A DNA stretch of 24,581 nt from an uncultured Oscillospiraceae bacterium (GCA_900754605.1 CAAEDK010000032.1:1-24581); one strand, 5' to 3'. Shown: positions 15,602 through 23,677, numbered from the stretch's first letter. The notes: generated from the sequence alone by a model not told the origin. Translations and numbers: made by a program.

Positions 15602-15715
15602 CCACCGATCATATAGCTTGTACGATTTAATTTCAGAGAAGGATATGCCGCGCCTCTTGACAGCCGCGGCCTCCTCTTGGATATACTCTTTTTTATTGAT
15701 ACGATGTTGAAGCAA
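15593..15715 (-). CDS. possible 40-aa protein or remnant of a larger gene
   Basis: The frame encodes a 40-residue peptide with well-mixed charged and hydrophobic residues (HRINKKEYIQEEAAAVKRRG ... SYKLYDRWKP), which looks like real protein. It would start at TTG 15715, 2 nt after the DUF4241 stop; no RBS is evident. Its last codons run into the hairpin at 15551-15601. It could be a coupled mini-protein or the C-terminal scrap of a gene whose front was deleted. I do not recognise a family. Confidence 0.35.
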   Translation of the reverse strand: MLQHRINKKEYIQEEAAAVKRRGISFSEIKSYKLYDRWKP

Positions 15716-15716
15716 C

Positions 15717-16355
15717 TCAAAGGTATGTAAAAAAGTCAGCCACCAAGCAACAGATCTCGCCGTTCTGGTCCTTTCCCCAGTACCAGTAGTAGACTCCGCT
15801 TGGAACGGTAAAAAGGGCCGCTGAGTAACTGCCGTCCGGAGAGATCCCGGCTGCGCATCGTATTCCCCAGCGCTCCTGATTCTCCTTCAGAATCTCATCC
15901 AGGACCATTTCATGCTCCAAATCTGAAAACTCAGATTTCATACAGGCATCTTTGAAATACTGGCCATCCATAAATCCCGTTGTCGACTCGCTTACAACAT
16001 AGCCGCAGTTCCTGCGGCGGGACCGCTCAGTATCCCATAGTGTTTTCGCCGCTTTGAAAGTCACTGGAGGCCGATCTGTAAAACAGATCTCCGCAAACGC
16101 AAGTACGCAGTCCCTGTCAGAATGGGCAGTATATGCGAACACCGGATACATACCGGGACGGACCTTTTGCTGAAACGCCTTCCGTTTGAAGTCAGCGATT
16201 TCGAACCGCAATGTTGGGTCTGCCATCACGATCTCGCCTGTCGGCAGACTGATGAGGCCGATGTCGTGGCTCTGAATAACAGACTTGCCGTATCGGTTCT
16301 GCAAGCTGGTACCATCTACCGTGTGTATGATCTTTAGATTGTCCTGTGCATCCAT
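15717..16355 (-). CDS. DUF4241 domain protein
   Basis: This 212-aa protein has no signal peptide or membrane segment. The C-terminal half carries the family pattern: STTGFMD, then a block ending in SGVYYWYWGKDQNGEICCLVADF, close to the G(D)GxYxVYWGxDxxGxxxxLVxDF signature of DUF4241. The N-terminal half contains LPTGEIVMADP, also typical. The function is unknown; members are often single genes near accessory DNA. RBS AGAGGA lies about 8 nt before ATG. The gene is flanked on both sides by copies of the same hairpin element. Confidence 0.75.
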   Translation of the reverse strand: MDAQDNLKIIHTVDGTSLQNRYGKSVIQSHDIGLISLPTGEIVMADPTLRFEIADFKRKAFQQKVRPGMYPVFAYTAHSDRDCVLAFAEICFTDRPPVTFKAAKTLWDTERSRRRNCGYVVSESTTGFMDGQYFKDACMKSEFSDLEHEMVLDEILKENQERWGIRCAAGISPDGSYSAALFTVPSGVYYWYWGKDQNGEICCLVADFFTYL

Positions 16356-16555
16356 ATTATCATCCTCTGGAATTCAATGAATCTTTCAAGCGGTATTATA
16401 ACTCCCTATACCATGACTGCTCCATCACTATTGTACCCACTGCATCCCAGAACTTCAATCCACATTTATTAGTCTGCTGATTTCCAATGTCAGGTCACAT
16501 TTTAAGAGCTATTTTCCCGCTTTCATTTTATCATCTAACTGTTTTCTCGAAAAGA

Positions 16556-16605
16556 AAGCTGTAAAGGAAAACGCGGAGACGGCTCCGCGCTTTCCTTTAC
16601 GGCTT
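16556..16605. terminator. long hairpin, copy 2 of the duplicated element
   Basis: Arms 16556-16577 and 16584-16605 (22 bp with two G-T type mismatches) close a 6-nt loop, directly after the metallophosphoesterase stop at 16613. Similarity to copy 1 extends beyond the stem on both sides for roughly 80 nt. Confidence 0.7.
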
Positions 16606-16612
16606 CCGCTTA

Positions 16613-17359
16613 TTATATCACTTGCACGACCTGCTCCCAAAGGAGAATGTGCTTTTTGTCCACCGCCTGATTGTCATGAAGATGGCCGAACAGCCAGTAG
16701 TGGTATCTGGCCCGGTTTTTGACTTCCTCCAGAAAGTCTGTCAGCCGGTCCGCCCGAGCGTGGGGGATGATCTTTTGCGTTATGCTGGTGGGGGCGCAGT
16801 GGGTCAGAATGTAGTCCACCGCCCAGTCATGGGCGTCCAGGTTCTTCCGGGCCTCCTCATACTCCTCATCGGAGTGAAGTTCCTCTGTCCACCAGGACAC
16901 GCCCTTGACCCGGAACATGGCCCTGGCCCGCCGCATCCGCCAGTACCGCTCCTCGAAGCCCGGTTCCTCGGGGTCCAGGATGCCATCCTGAATATCGTGC
17001 GAGGACGCTCCACCCATGGTGAAGAATGTGTATCCTTCGATGTCAAAGACCTGCCCACGCATGAGGTGCAGCACATGGGGCCGTACTTCATGGATCCTGC
17101 CTCCGTGCCACAACCTTTCCGGCAGCGCGTTCAGCATGGCAAAGTTCTCGTGGTTCCCATCCAAGAAGGCAGTCGTAAAAGGCTTGTCCTCCAGCCAGTC
17201 CAGCCAATACTTCTCCGCGGGTGTTCCACCCCAGAGTCCTCCAAAGTCGCCTGCGATGATTACCATGTCCTCGCGGTTCATCTTTTTCTGCTCCGGGAAG
17301 TATTTCATCCCAAGCCGCTGAAATCCGCCGTGTGTATCGCCTGTGACATAGACGCTCAT
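16613..17359 (-). CDS. calcineurin-like metallophosphoesterase coupled to the recombinase operon
   Basis: This 248-aa protein has every metallophosphoesterase block: GDTHG (D8, H10), AGDFGG (D38), GNHE (N69, H70), the late histidine in ILTHCAP, and the terminal GHLH of LFGHLHDN. These residues bind two metal ions and hydrolyse phosphomonoesters or phosphodiesters; the substrate could be nucleotide, nucleic acid or protein. Its ATG overlaps the recombinase stop (17356-17359), and GGAGGA lies 7 nt upstream inside the recombinase gene, so it is translated with the integration module. The longer TTG start at 17374 would destroy that RBS. Cytoplasmic, no signal peptide. Confidence 0.9.
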   Translation of the reverse strand: MSVYVTGDTHGGFQRLGMKYFPEQKKMNREDMVIIAGDFGGLWGGTPAEKYWLDWLEDKPFTTAFLDGNHENFAMLNALPERLWHGGRIHEVRPHVLHLMRGQVFDIEGYTFFTMGGASSHDIQDGILDPEEPGFEERYWRMRRARAMFRVKGVSWWTEELHSDEEYEEARKNLDAHDWAVDYILTHCAPTSITQKIIPHARADRLTDFLEEVKNRARYHYWLFGHLHDNQAVDKKHILLWEQVVQVI

Positions 17360-19005
17360 GATGCGTTCCTCCAATCCAGTTGTTCGATCTCCTGCTCCAC
17401 CTCAGTACCGTTCCGGAAGGTAACCCGGATCTTGTCTTTTGCGAGGACGGTCACTTTCTCCACCAGCTGGTAGACCACGCTCTGATCCCATTCTGTCAGC
17501 TCTGCAGCATAGGCGCTCATGGCTATCGAGGCGGCTTTGAGCCGCTGGCTTACCAGTTCATTTTCCTGATAGACTTGCTTGATCCGCGACTTATGTTCCT
17601 TGAGATCCGCCATTGCGTTGGATATCATGCGGAACCGCTCCGCATAGTCTTCCGTGCCACCCGCGGCGGACGCCTCCGCCAGCAGGCTGTTGAACTGCTT
17701 CTCCAGTTCCTCCAGCATCCGGTCGATGTCCGCGAGGCTCATGGTCTCACCGGGGATGGGCGCCAGTTCCTGCTCCATGGCCCCCATCAGCTGGACTTCC
17801 AGGGCGTCCCTGCTGTCCATCACGCTGTTGATGGCGTTCAGGATCGCCTGCTGGAGCGGCTTTTCCTCCAGCGTTTCAGAGTGTTTACAGTATTTTGCCC
17901 CATAATCCAGGCGGCTTCCGCACCGCCACACAGCCCGTTTCACTCCGCCCTTGTTCCAGACGCACCGGCGATAGCCTGTCCCGCAGTGGCCGCAGAACAT
18001 GAGATTTGTCAGGATGTACTTCCCGCTGTACTTGCTCCGCCCGGTGGGCGCGCTCTTGCTGGTACCGCCTGTCTGTGCCCTGCGCCGGGCTATCTCCAGC
18101 TGCGCCGCGTAGAAGACGTCCCGGCTCACGATCCCCTCATGGTGGTCCTGGACCAGATACTTGGGGAGCTGGCCGTTGTTCTGGATCACCTTTTTGCTGA
18201 TGCAGTCCTGGATAAAGGTCTTCTGGAGCAGCGCGTCACCGCAGTATTTCTCGTTGCTCAGAATACTCAGCAGGTTCTTGATGGTCCACTCCTGTTTTCC
18301 TATCGCGTTCAAGGCCCCCTGCGCCTCCAGCTTGCTCTTGATGGCCCGCAGGGTATCTCCGGCCAGATACCGCTGATAGATAAAGCGGACGGTCTCCGCC
18401 TGCTCCTCGTTGATCACCGGCCTTCCGTCCGGGCCCTTCTCATACCCAAGCATCCACTTGTACTGCATCGTGACATGGCCGGCTTTCATGGACCTTCGCT
18501 TCCCCCAGCGGACATTGGCGCTGGTGTTCTCACTTTCAGACTGGGCGAAGGCGCCGTGTATGGCGATGAGGAACTCGCTCTCCGGATAGATGGAGTTGAT
18601 ATTCTGTTCCTCAAAGATGACCGGGATACCCAGTTCCCGCAGTTCTCGGGTATAATTGAGGGTGTCCACCGTATTCCTTGCGAACCGGGAAACGGCTTTG
18701 GCCAGGATCATGTCGATCTTTCCCTGGCGGCACATCCGGATCATCTGGAGGAATTCCTTCCGCTTACAGGTGGAGGTGCCGGTCTTGCCCTCATCCGCGA
18801 ACACCTTTACCATGGTCCAGCTGGGGTTCTTCATGATCTTCTCGGTGTAGTAGGCAAGTTGGTTTTCATAGCTGGTGAGCTGCTCCTTGCTGTTGGTGGA
18901 TACACGGCAGTAGGCCGCTACCCGCAGGTGCCTCTTTTGGGCCTGCTCCTGGGGCGTTTCCTTCTTGGCTGGGATCACAATGACTTTCGGGGCGGTTTCT
19001 GTCAT
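17356..19005 (-). CDS. large serine recombinase (third of the trio)
   Basis: This is a 549-aa site-specific recombinase. The resolvase catalytic domain starts at about residue 26 with LRVAAYCRVSTNSKEQ, where Ser36 is the nucleophile, and continues with the ADEGKTGTS and SRFARNT blocks. Then follow the recombinase domain (GYEKGPDGRPVINEEQAETVRFIYQRYLAG), a zinc ribbon (CGHCGTGYRRC ... CGSRLDYGAKYC), a coiled-coil-prone stretch and a C-terminal beta segment ending EQLDWRNAS. It cuts and rejoins DNA through a covalent phosphoserine. ATG 19005 overlaps the stop of the middle gene (ATGA) behind GGAGG. Its stop overlaps the phosphoesterase start. It is paralogous but not close to the 532-aa recombinase. 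Confidence 0.93.
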   Translation of the reverse strand: MTETAPKVIVIPAKKETPQEQAQKRHLRVAAYCRVSTNSKEQLTSYENQLAYYTEKIMKNPSWTMVKVFADEGKTGTSTCKRKEFLQMIRMCRQGKIDMILAKAVSRFARNTVDTLNYTRELRELGIPVIFEEQNINSIYPESEFLIAIHGAFAQSESENTSANVRWGKRRSMKAGHVTMQYKWMLGYEKGPDGRPVINEEQAETVRFIYQRYLAGDTLRAIKSKLEAQGALNAIGKQEWTIKNLLSILSNEKYCGDALLQKTFIQDCISKKVIQNNGQLPKYLVQDHHEGIVSRDVFYAAQLEIARRRAQTGGTSKSAPTGRSKYSGKYILTNLMFCGHCGTGYRRCVWNKGGVKRAVWRCGSRLDYGAKYCKHSETLEEKPLQQAILNAINSVMDSRDALEVQLMGAMEQELAPIPGETMSLADIDRMLEELEKQFNSLLAEASAAGGTEDYAERFRMISNAMADLKEHKSRIKQVYQENELVSQRLKAASIAMSAYAAELTEWDQSVVYQLVEKVTVLAKDKIRVTFRNGTEVEQEIEQLDWRNAS

Positions 19006-19754
19006 GGCTGTTGTCCTCCCTTCATGATCTGGCCGTTTTTCAGCCGGACCTGAATGCCTTTTCCTCTGTATGTGATCTGTCGGACGCTCTCACACAGGAG
19101 CTCCCGCTCCAGTTCCTCCATGAGCGGATGGTTCCGGAAGAGCTTCTGGAGCCGCGTCGTCTCATATTCCTCCGCCCCAATGGCGTTGAGCCTGTGTTCC
19201 GCCAGCCGAAGCGCCATATTCCTGGTCCGCTCTCCATCTACAGGCGGGGATTGGAGAGCTTCCTCCAGCTCCCGTCTCAGTTTCCTGCTCTCTGCCGGGT
19301 CCTCCATTTCTGTCTGGCCGGAGGCAATACGCTCCGGGTGCTGGACAAGACGGTTCAGAAGCGTCAGGGTCTGCTGTTCCACCCAGGCAGGCGGGGGACC
19401 GCCGCACAGCCGCCGCAGCTCCATCTGTGCCGGCGTTTTTCTGACCGGGACCGCCCGGTCCCTGCGGCGCTCCTGAGCACCGCGGTACTGCTCCTCCGGG
19501 AGTATGGCCGGATACCGGTCTGTCCCGCTGTATCTCTTGTCCTCCAGGATGCGGGCCACCATGTTTTTGTTCCACAGCTTTCCCTCGTCATAGGCAATTC
19601 CCCGCTCTTGGAGTGCCTCCACCAGTTCCTGATAGGATGCCCCGGCCAGATAGGTCTGGTAGATCCAGCGGACTGTTTCCGCCTCTGCCGGATGGGGAGT
19701 GTACTCTCCGAACTCCATCCGATATCCGAAGGGCTGCTTTCTGTTGCCCGCCAT
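19002..19754 (-). CDS. recombinase-like protein lacking the catalytic domain (middle of the trio)
   Basis: This 250-aa protein begins directly in the recombinase domain (QPFGYRMEFGEYTPHPAEAETVRWIYQTYLAG) and continues with NKNMVARILEDKRYSGTDRYPAIL, then a helical region and the C-terminal beta segment QITYRGKGIQVRLKNGQIM. The resolvase domain with its serine is entirely missing, as is the zinc-ribbon cysteine set. It therefore cannot cut DNA alone and would act as a partner or DNA-binding accessory. ATG 19754 sits in TGATG with the upstream recombinase stop; an extension to 19820 is just overlap with that gene. Both junctions overlap, so loss of the domain does not look like recent decay. Confidence 0.85.
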   Translation of the reverse strand: MAGNRKQPFGYRMEFGEYTPHPAEAETVRWIYQTYLAGASYQELVEALQERGIAYDEGKLWNKNMVARILEDKRYSGTDRYPAILPEEQYRGAQERRRDRAVPVRKTPAQMELRRLCGGPPPAWVEQQTLTLLNRLVQHPERIASGQTEMEDPAESRKLRRELEEALQSPPVDGERTRNMALRLAEHRLNAIGAEEYETTRLQKLFRNHPLMEELERELLCESVRQITYRGKGIQVRLKNGQIMKGGQQP

Positions 19755-21352
19755 CAGCGCACCGTCCTCTCGATGGTCTCCGTCAGCTCCAGCCCGTTGA
19801 TCAGCCGGAACCGCAGGCATTCGTTGTTCTCCACGATGATCTTTGCAACCAGCTCGCTGAACAGCTCCTCATCGAACGCCTCCAGAAATTCCGGCCCGGT
19901 TTCCAATATCTCCAGCAGGACTTGAGTCTGCCGGATGGTCTGATCCTCCTCGGACTCCAGAAACCGTTCCTTTTCCAGTTTGGCGGTGCGGAGCTGTTCA
20001 GCCAGCGTGTTGCTCCGGGTAATATAAATGTCAGGATCGACAAGGCCCTGCTGCTTCAGCTCGGCCAGTAGTCGCTCCTGACGGACGATATCCGCTATTT
20101 GTTTGTTCAGTTCCACGATGTCCAGGCTCCAGAGCAGTTTCCTGTTTTGGGCTGTCTGGAGGTCTGTGAGCAGTTGGGAGAGGACTGGCATTCCGTGATG
20201 CCGCAGCTTGTAATACAGGCGGAGGAAGGCACGTTCAAATTCAGATTCCGGGATCTGCGTGATCTGACATTTGTCAGGCGACTTATCGTGGAGCCTGCAG
20301 GTCCAATAGGCGGATTCCCTACACTTTTTTCGTTTGAATATGGAACCGCACTGTCCACAGATGACGGTACCGGTCCATGGATATGTAACTCCGGACTTTG
20401 GGTGAATCACCGCGCCTTTCTGCTTCAGCAGTGCCTGTGCCCGGTCAAACAATTCCCGGTCAATAATAGCGGGATGGCTGCCCGGTACGAAATATTGGTC
20501 ATACTCACCTTGATTTCGCTTCTTCCTGTGGGGCAGTGTTCGGGTGGTATAGGTCTTTTGTGCCAGCGAGTCACCCGCATATTTCTCATTGTGGAGGACA
20601 TATTGGATCGACGTTGTCTGCCAGTATGGGGTCTTATCTCTTGTGGGGATCCCGTACCGCGTGATCTCTTTTGCGATGTCCTCCATGCTGCGTCCATTGA
20701 GGTATCTCTGGAAGATCAGGCGGATAATCTCGGCCTCTGCCTCGACAATCTCCAGCCCTCCTTTGACCAAGCGGTATCCAAACGGGGCCTTGCAGGTGAT
20801 GAAGCTGCCCTTTTTCATTTTCTTCTGGTAGGTCCAGCGGATATTTTCAGAGATAGCTTCACTCTCTTTCTGGGCTATCATGGAGAAGATGGCTGTCAGC
20901 AGCTCGCCGGACATCTGGGCGGTATCGATGCCCTGCTCCTCAAAGCAGACCCCGATCCCCAGGTCCCTCAGCTCCCGGACCGCCATCAGGCTCTCACTGG
21001 TGTTTCGCGCGAACCGTGCGGTGGATTTCGTCAGGACCTTGTCGATGCGGCCTCTGCGGCAGTCCTTCAGGAGCCGTTGGAAGTCATCCCGCTTCTCCGC
21101 GGAGGTCCCGGTGATCCCCTCATCCGCATATACGTCCACAAACTCCCATTCCGGGTTGCCGGTGATGAGTTCTGTGTAGTAGGCATTCTGCGCGGCAAAG
21201 GAGTGGATCTGGTCCTCAGAGTTGGAACTGACGCGGGCGTAAGCGGCCACACGCAGTTTCCGGGTCCGGACCGGCCCGGAGGCCGGGATCATGATAACAT
21301 GGGGGGCGCTGTTCAGTGCGAGGGATCCACTGATCGCTGTCTGTTCGTTCAT
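19754..21352 (-). CDS. large serine recombinase (first of the trio)
   Basis: This 532-aa protein has the catalytic domain LRVAAYARVSSNSEDQ with nucleophile Ser42, ADEGITGTS and ARFARNTSESL. The recombinase domain follows (APFGYRLVKGGLEIVEAEAE), then the zinc ribbon (ICGQCGSIFKRKKC ... TCRLHDKSPDKC) and a coiled-coil-prone helical tail. Ends match integrase-type rather than small resolvase/invertase proteins. RBS AGAGGTGA lies 6 nt before ATG 21352. It heads a string of four genes joined by overlaps (TGATG, ATGA, ATGA), which points to fixed stoichiometry of the proteins. Confidence 0.93.
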   Translation of the reverse strand: MNEQTAISGSLALNSAPHVIMIPASGPVRTRKLRVAAYARVSSNSEDQIHSFAAQNAYYTELITGNPEWEFVDVYADEGITGTSAEKRDDFQRLLKDCRRGRIDKVLTKSTARFARNTSESLMAVRELRDLGIGVCFEEQGIDTAQMSGELLTAIFSMIAQKESEAISENIRWTYQKKMKKGSFITCKAPFGYRLVKGGLEIVEAEAEIIRLIFQRYLNGRSMEDIAKEITRYGIPTRDKTPYWQTTSIQYVLHNEKYAGDSLAQKTYTTRTLPHRKKRNQGEYDQYFVPGSHPAIIDRELFDRAQALLKQKGAVIHPKSGVTYPWTGTVICGQCGSIFKRKKCRESAYWTCRLHDKSPDKCQITQIPESEFERAFLRLYYKLRHHGMPVLSQLLTDLQTAQNRKLLWSLDIVELNKQIADIVRQERLLAELKQQGLVDPDIYITRSNTLAEQLRTAKLEKERFLESEEDQTIRQTQVLLEILETGPEFLEAFDEELFSELVAKIIVENNECLRFRLINGLELTETIERTVR

Positions 21353-21422
21353 CTAAATCACCTCTGTTCAGCCACACACAATACCCTAACTTTCTCTGAA
21401 AAGCTATACTCAAATGCAACAA

Positions 21423-21569
21423 CTATTGAGGCGGATATATGACGTCCGCTCCTGTTTCCACCCGGAGCCGCGCGGCGATCTTCCGAGCCTCCGCTTCGCT
21501 GATGATACTGGCGTCCCGCAAGGCACACAGCAGGTTTACCATACCAATGTAGTTTACATTCGCGTTCAT
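21423..21569 (-). CDS. 48-aa SHOCT-like mini-protein upstream of the recombinases
   Basis: A short gene with a strong RBS (GGAGG, 8 nt before ATG 21569) encodes VNYIGMVNLLCALRDASIIS followed by EAEARKIAARLRVETGAD. The short helix-turn pattern with ISEAEARKIAARL resembles SHOCT-type helical hairpins, and I recall similar mini-proteins preceding clostridial recombinases. It lies 70 nt before the first large recombinase and 64 nt after the resolvase-like gene. A role as a small partner or directionality factor is speculative. Confidence 0.7.
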   Translation of the reverse strand: MNANVNYIGMVNLLCALRDASIISEAEARKIAARLRVETGADVIYPPQ

Positions 21570-21633
21570 GCTCTTTCCCTCCAAATCAGGCTGCCGGTCC
21601 TATCATCCAAAGAGAAACCGGGTGGTTTTTATC

Positions 21634-22083
21634 TCAGAAGGATTGTGTCATATCAAACCCTTCTGATTCTTCCTGGTCCTCGAAAGGAGTCTCATCCAGT
21701 TCTTCGGGCAGTGTTTCATTGGGGATCTGCATCGCGGCTGCAAAGCGCGCTATGGAAAGAACCCGATCAAGAGACAAGTTCTTCTCTTTGACACTTTGCA
21801 CCGCTATGTTTTGATTCTTCAGTTCTGTCATCGTATCAAGTGTTTCTGAAAGGTCTCTCCCCAGCCGATTCCACGAAGAAATTAGCAGGACCTCAAAGTC
21901 ATGCTTCGCCGCGCCAAGACGCACATACTTCAGGCTGCTCTGGCTCGGGGAATAGTCAGCGGCAACCTCCGTCACCTCATATCCTGCTTTATCTGCGTAC
22001 TCCAGCAAAAGCGACTTCTGGGCCTTCAGGTCTTCATCGGTCCTGGCTTTCAGATACAGCCATGCTTTCTTCTTTTCCGCCAT
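21634..22083 (-). CDS. resolvase-domain protein without the catalytic serine
   Basis: This 149-aa protein aligns with the resolvase N-terminal domain: AWLYLKARTDEDLKAQKSLL stands where recombinases have AYxRVSxxxxxQ, and SSWNRLGRDLSETLDTMTEL matches SRFARNTxxxL. The serine position is arginine in this alignment, so cleavage is not expected although the second arginine pair is kept. It ends in an acidic tail (EELDETPFEDQEESEGFD). ATG 22083 follows GGAGG by 10 nt; longer starts up to 22173 run into the hairpin leader. It may be a regulator or non-cutting partner of the recombinase trio. Confidence 0.75.
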   Translation of the reverse strand: MAEKKKAWLYLKARTDEDLKAQKSLLLEYADKAGYEVTEVAADYSPSQSSLKYVRLGAAKHDFEVLLISSWNRLGRDLSETLDTMTELKNQNIAVQSVKEKNLSLDRVLSIARFAAAMQIPNETLPEELDETPFEDQEESEGFDMTQSF

Positions 22084-22173
22084 AAGCTTTATGCCTCCCA
22101 TGATGGTACGCCAGAGATAAGCTCCGGCGCACAGCCAATCCTTCATTCGTTTTTCAGTCGTGTATGAAAACAA

Positions 22174-22231
22174 GCGGGGGCCGCTCCACGATGTGTGGTA
22201 GCATTGCGATACCCTTCAGGGCGGCCCCCGC
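22174..22231 (-). promoter_or_regulatory. GC-rich hairpin in front of the resolvase-like gene
   Basis: Arms GCGGGGGCCGC (22174-22184) and GCGGCCCCCGC (22221-22231) are perfectly complementary around 36 nt that contain a further small stem (22186-22189 with 22195-22198). On the - strand the stem is followed by TTGTTTTC, terminator-like. It could end the sigma-factor transcript or act as an attenuator for the recombinase genes. Confidence 0.6.
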
Positions 22232-22665
22232 CGTTTCTGACATTTGCGTTTCCAATGATGGCCCTATTCGACACTACTTCCCGAGCCGTAGGCGGCAGGC
22301 TTGGACCGCGCGGGCGCGCGTCACGGGAATCTCACCCCTCCGAGGATCTCTCCGAGCTGCCCCCACTGCTTGTGGCTGTGGCTGGACAGGAGTATCATTA
22401 CTGGATTGCCGGCGAGGGTCGGGCAGGACTCCCGCGGAGTCCTGCCGCAATGCGAAACAGCCCGCCACAGGCTGTTTTATGGACGGATGGGAACCGCTCT
22501 GCACCTTATTTGGCCGTCTTTGATGCGGGGGCTTCCCGCACAGATGGTCTTGGCGCATCCTCCAATGTCGCTGCAGCCTCCCTCTCGGGGGCCTCTCGCC
22601 AGCGGACGTATCCAAGCTGCCGGATATGACCGCCTCCCGGCGGTGCTTTTCAAAGTTCAATGAGG
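22232..22665. other. GC-rich, hairpin-dense tract without a recognisable gene
   Basis: This stretch between the sigma-like and resolvase-like genes has open frames on both strands, none with a sensible product. It contains perfect stems at 22422-22432/22436-22446 (11 bp, CGC loop) and 22455-22462/22470-22477 (8 bp), plus shorter ones such as ACCGCC/GGCGGT near 22630. Base composition is clearly richer in GC than the flanks. A structured RNA, a transfer origin or a dead gene are all possible. Confidence 0.5.
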
Positions 22666-22715
22666 ATATGTTTTCCTCTCACTTAATCCGACAGAAAAGT
22701 GCCTTTTTGAAACCA

Positions 22716-23219
22716 TCATTCAAAGTGTTTTTTTATTTTCTCTATTGCAGAGATAACAGATTTTCTGACTGCAGTATGGGAAATCCCCTCTATCTCTCCG
22801 ATCCGTGTCAGGGTATATCCATCCAAAAAGAGGCGGAGTCTGCGTTGCTGGAGATCAGTTAGGACATTGGATGGCCCATAAAGAATGCGTTTAATCTCCT
22901 GCCTAAGATATATTTCCTCCAGCGATGTCATTAGCGCACCATTCTCCCTTGGGTTGATATCTTCCATGGCTCTGTAGTCTTGATGCCGTTCATTTTGTTT
23001 TTCCTGCCTGTTTTCCTCCAAAACGAATTCGCGAGCCAGAAGATTGAAGCAAGGAAAACTCAATTCAACAATCTGCCCGCTTTCTGGGCTCTTGGGATAA
23101 AGGGAATCAATATGGACAAACACAGCATCTGGTTTCTCCAGCAGCAATGTGCGGTGGCGCTTCTTAGTTAGCTGAAACCACTCAGATTCGATGCCGTTTT
23201 TCGCTATTTTAATCAGCAT
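22716..23219 (-). CDS. sigma-70 region-4-like regulatory protein
   Basis: This is a 167-aa protein. Residues about 115-165 form a sigma region 4 type helix-turn-helix: LTDLQQRRLRLFLDGYTLTR then EGISHTAVRKSVISAIEKIKKHF. The N-terminal part is polar and without a clear region 2, so it is of the short sigma-like type found on Tn916/Tn1549 elements (orf7-like). RBS GGAGGA is 8 nt before ATG 23219. It starts 18 nt after a possible small gene and is oriented towards the recombinases. It likely activates transfer or recombination genes; promoter recognition without region 2 is uncertain. Confidence 0.8.
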   Translation of the reverse strand: MLIKIAKNGIESEWFQLTKKRHRTLLLEKPDAVFVHIDSLYPKSPESGQIVELSFPCFNLLAREFVLEENRQEKQNERHQDYRAMEDINPRENGALMTSLEEIYLRQEIKRILYGPSNVLTDLQQRRLRLFLDGYTLTRIGEIEGISHTAVRKSVISAIEKIKKHFE

Positions 23220-23237
23220 TGCACTGTTCCTCCTTTT

Positions 23238-23540
23238 CTAAACATTTGGAAAGCCAAATGCCAGAAAGGGAGGGCCACGGCACCTTATCTGGAAGCCATA
23301 ACAAGCAATATAGCTTCCGTCTACGTAAAATGACAGGAATTCAGAAATCCTGATTAAATCTGCATTAAGAAGTCCACGGGGGAATCCTGAGGCTGCAGGT
23401 GGAGGTTTATCCTCCTTTTTTGTATGACCAACCTGCTTGCCTCGGCAACTTTTTGTTCTTTTCCCCCGTGCTGCCCTGAAAGCAGTGTGGCTTGGCTTGA
23501 TCAGACGGAACAACTTAATGCGGCGATTGGCATCTGCCAT
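23238..23540 (-). CDS. hypothetical 100-aa protein, doubtful
   Basis: The frame has a good RBS (AAGGAG, 9 nt before ATG 23540) and stops 18 nt before the sigma-like gene, which is natural operon spacing. The product is basic at the N-terminus (MADANRRIKLF, GKRTKSCRGKQ) and then proline/aromatic-rich without a recognisable fold, so it may not be a real protein. No family is recognised. The remaining part of this gap (23541-23765) holds the divergent regulator's control region. Confidence 0.35.
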   Translation of the reverse strand: MADANRRIKLFRLIKPSHTAFRAARGKRTKSCRGKQVGHTKKEDKPPPAASGFPRGLLNADLIRISEFLSFYVDGSYIACYGFQIRCRGPPFLAFGFPNV

Positions 23541-23677
23541 GTCGCATTTCTCCTTCCGCTCATGCGGCCGGCACACAGACAGCCAGCATCACCCCCCTTT
23601 AAATCATTTGGTAGTCGGCAAATGCGGCTGCCTTACCGATTATATGATTCAGTTTGTCGGATATCATGGTTGTTAAA

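Noticed and set aside
17380..19053. 557-codon frame on the + strand over the recombinase gene
   Set aside because: Antisense shadow of a clear serine recombinase; no recognisable protein features.
20099..21442. 447-codon frame on the + strand
   Set aside because: Antisense shadow of the 532-aa recombinase.
22274..22660. 128-codon - strand and 144-codon + strand frames in the GC-rich tract
   Set aside because: Arg/Pro/Ser-rich, no RBS, no family; overlapping frames open on both strands reflect GC content and hairpins.
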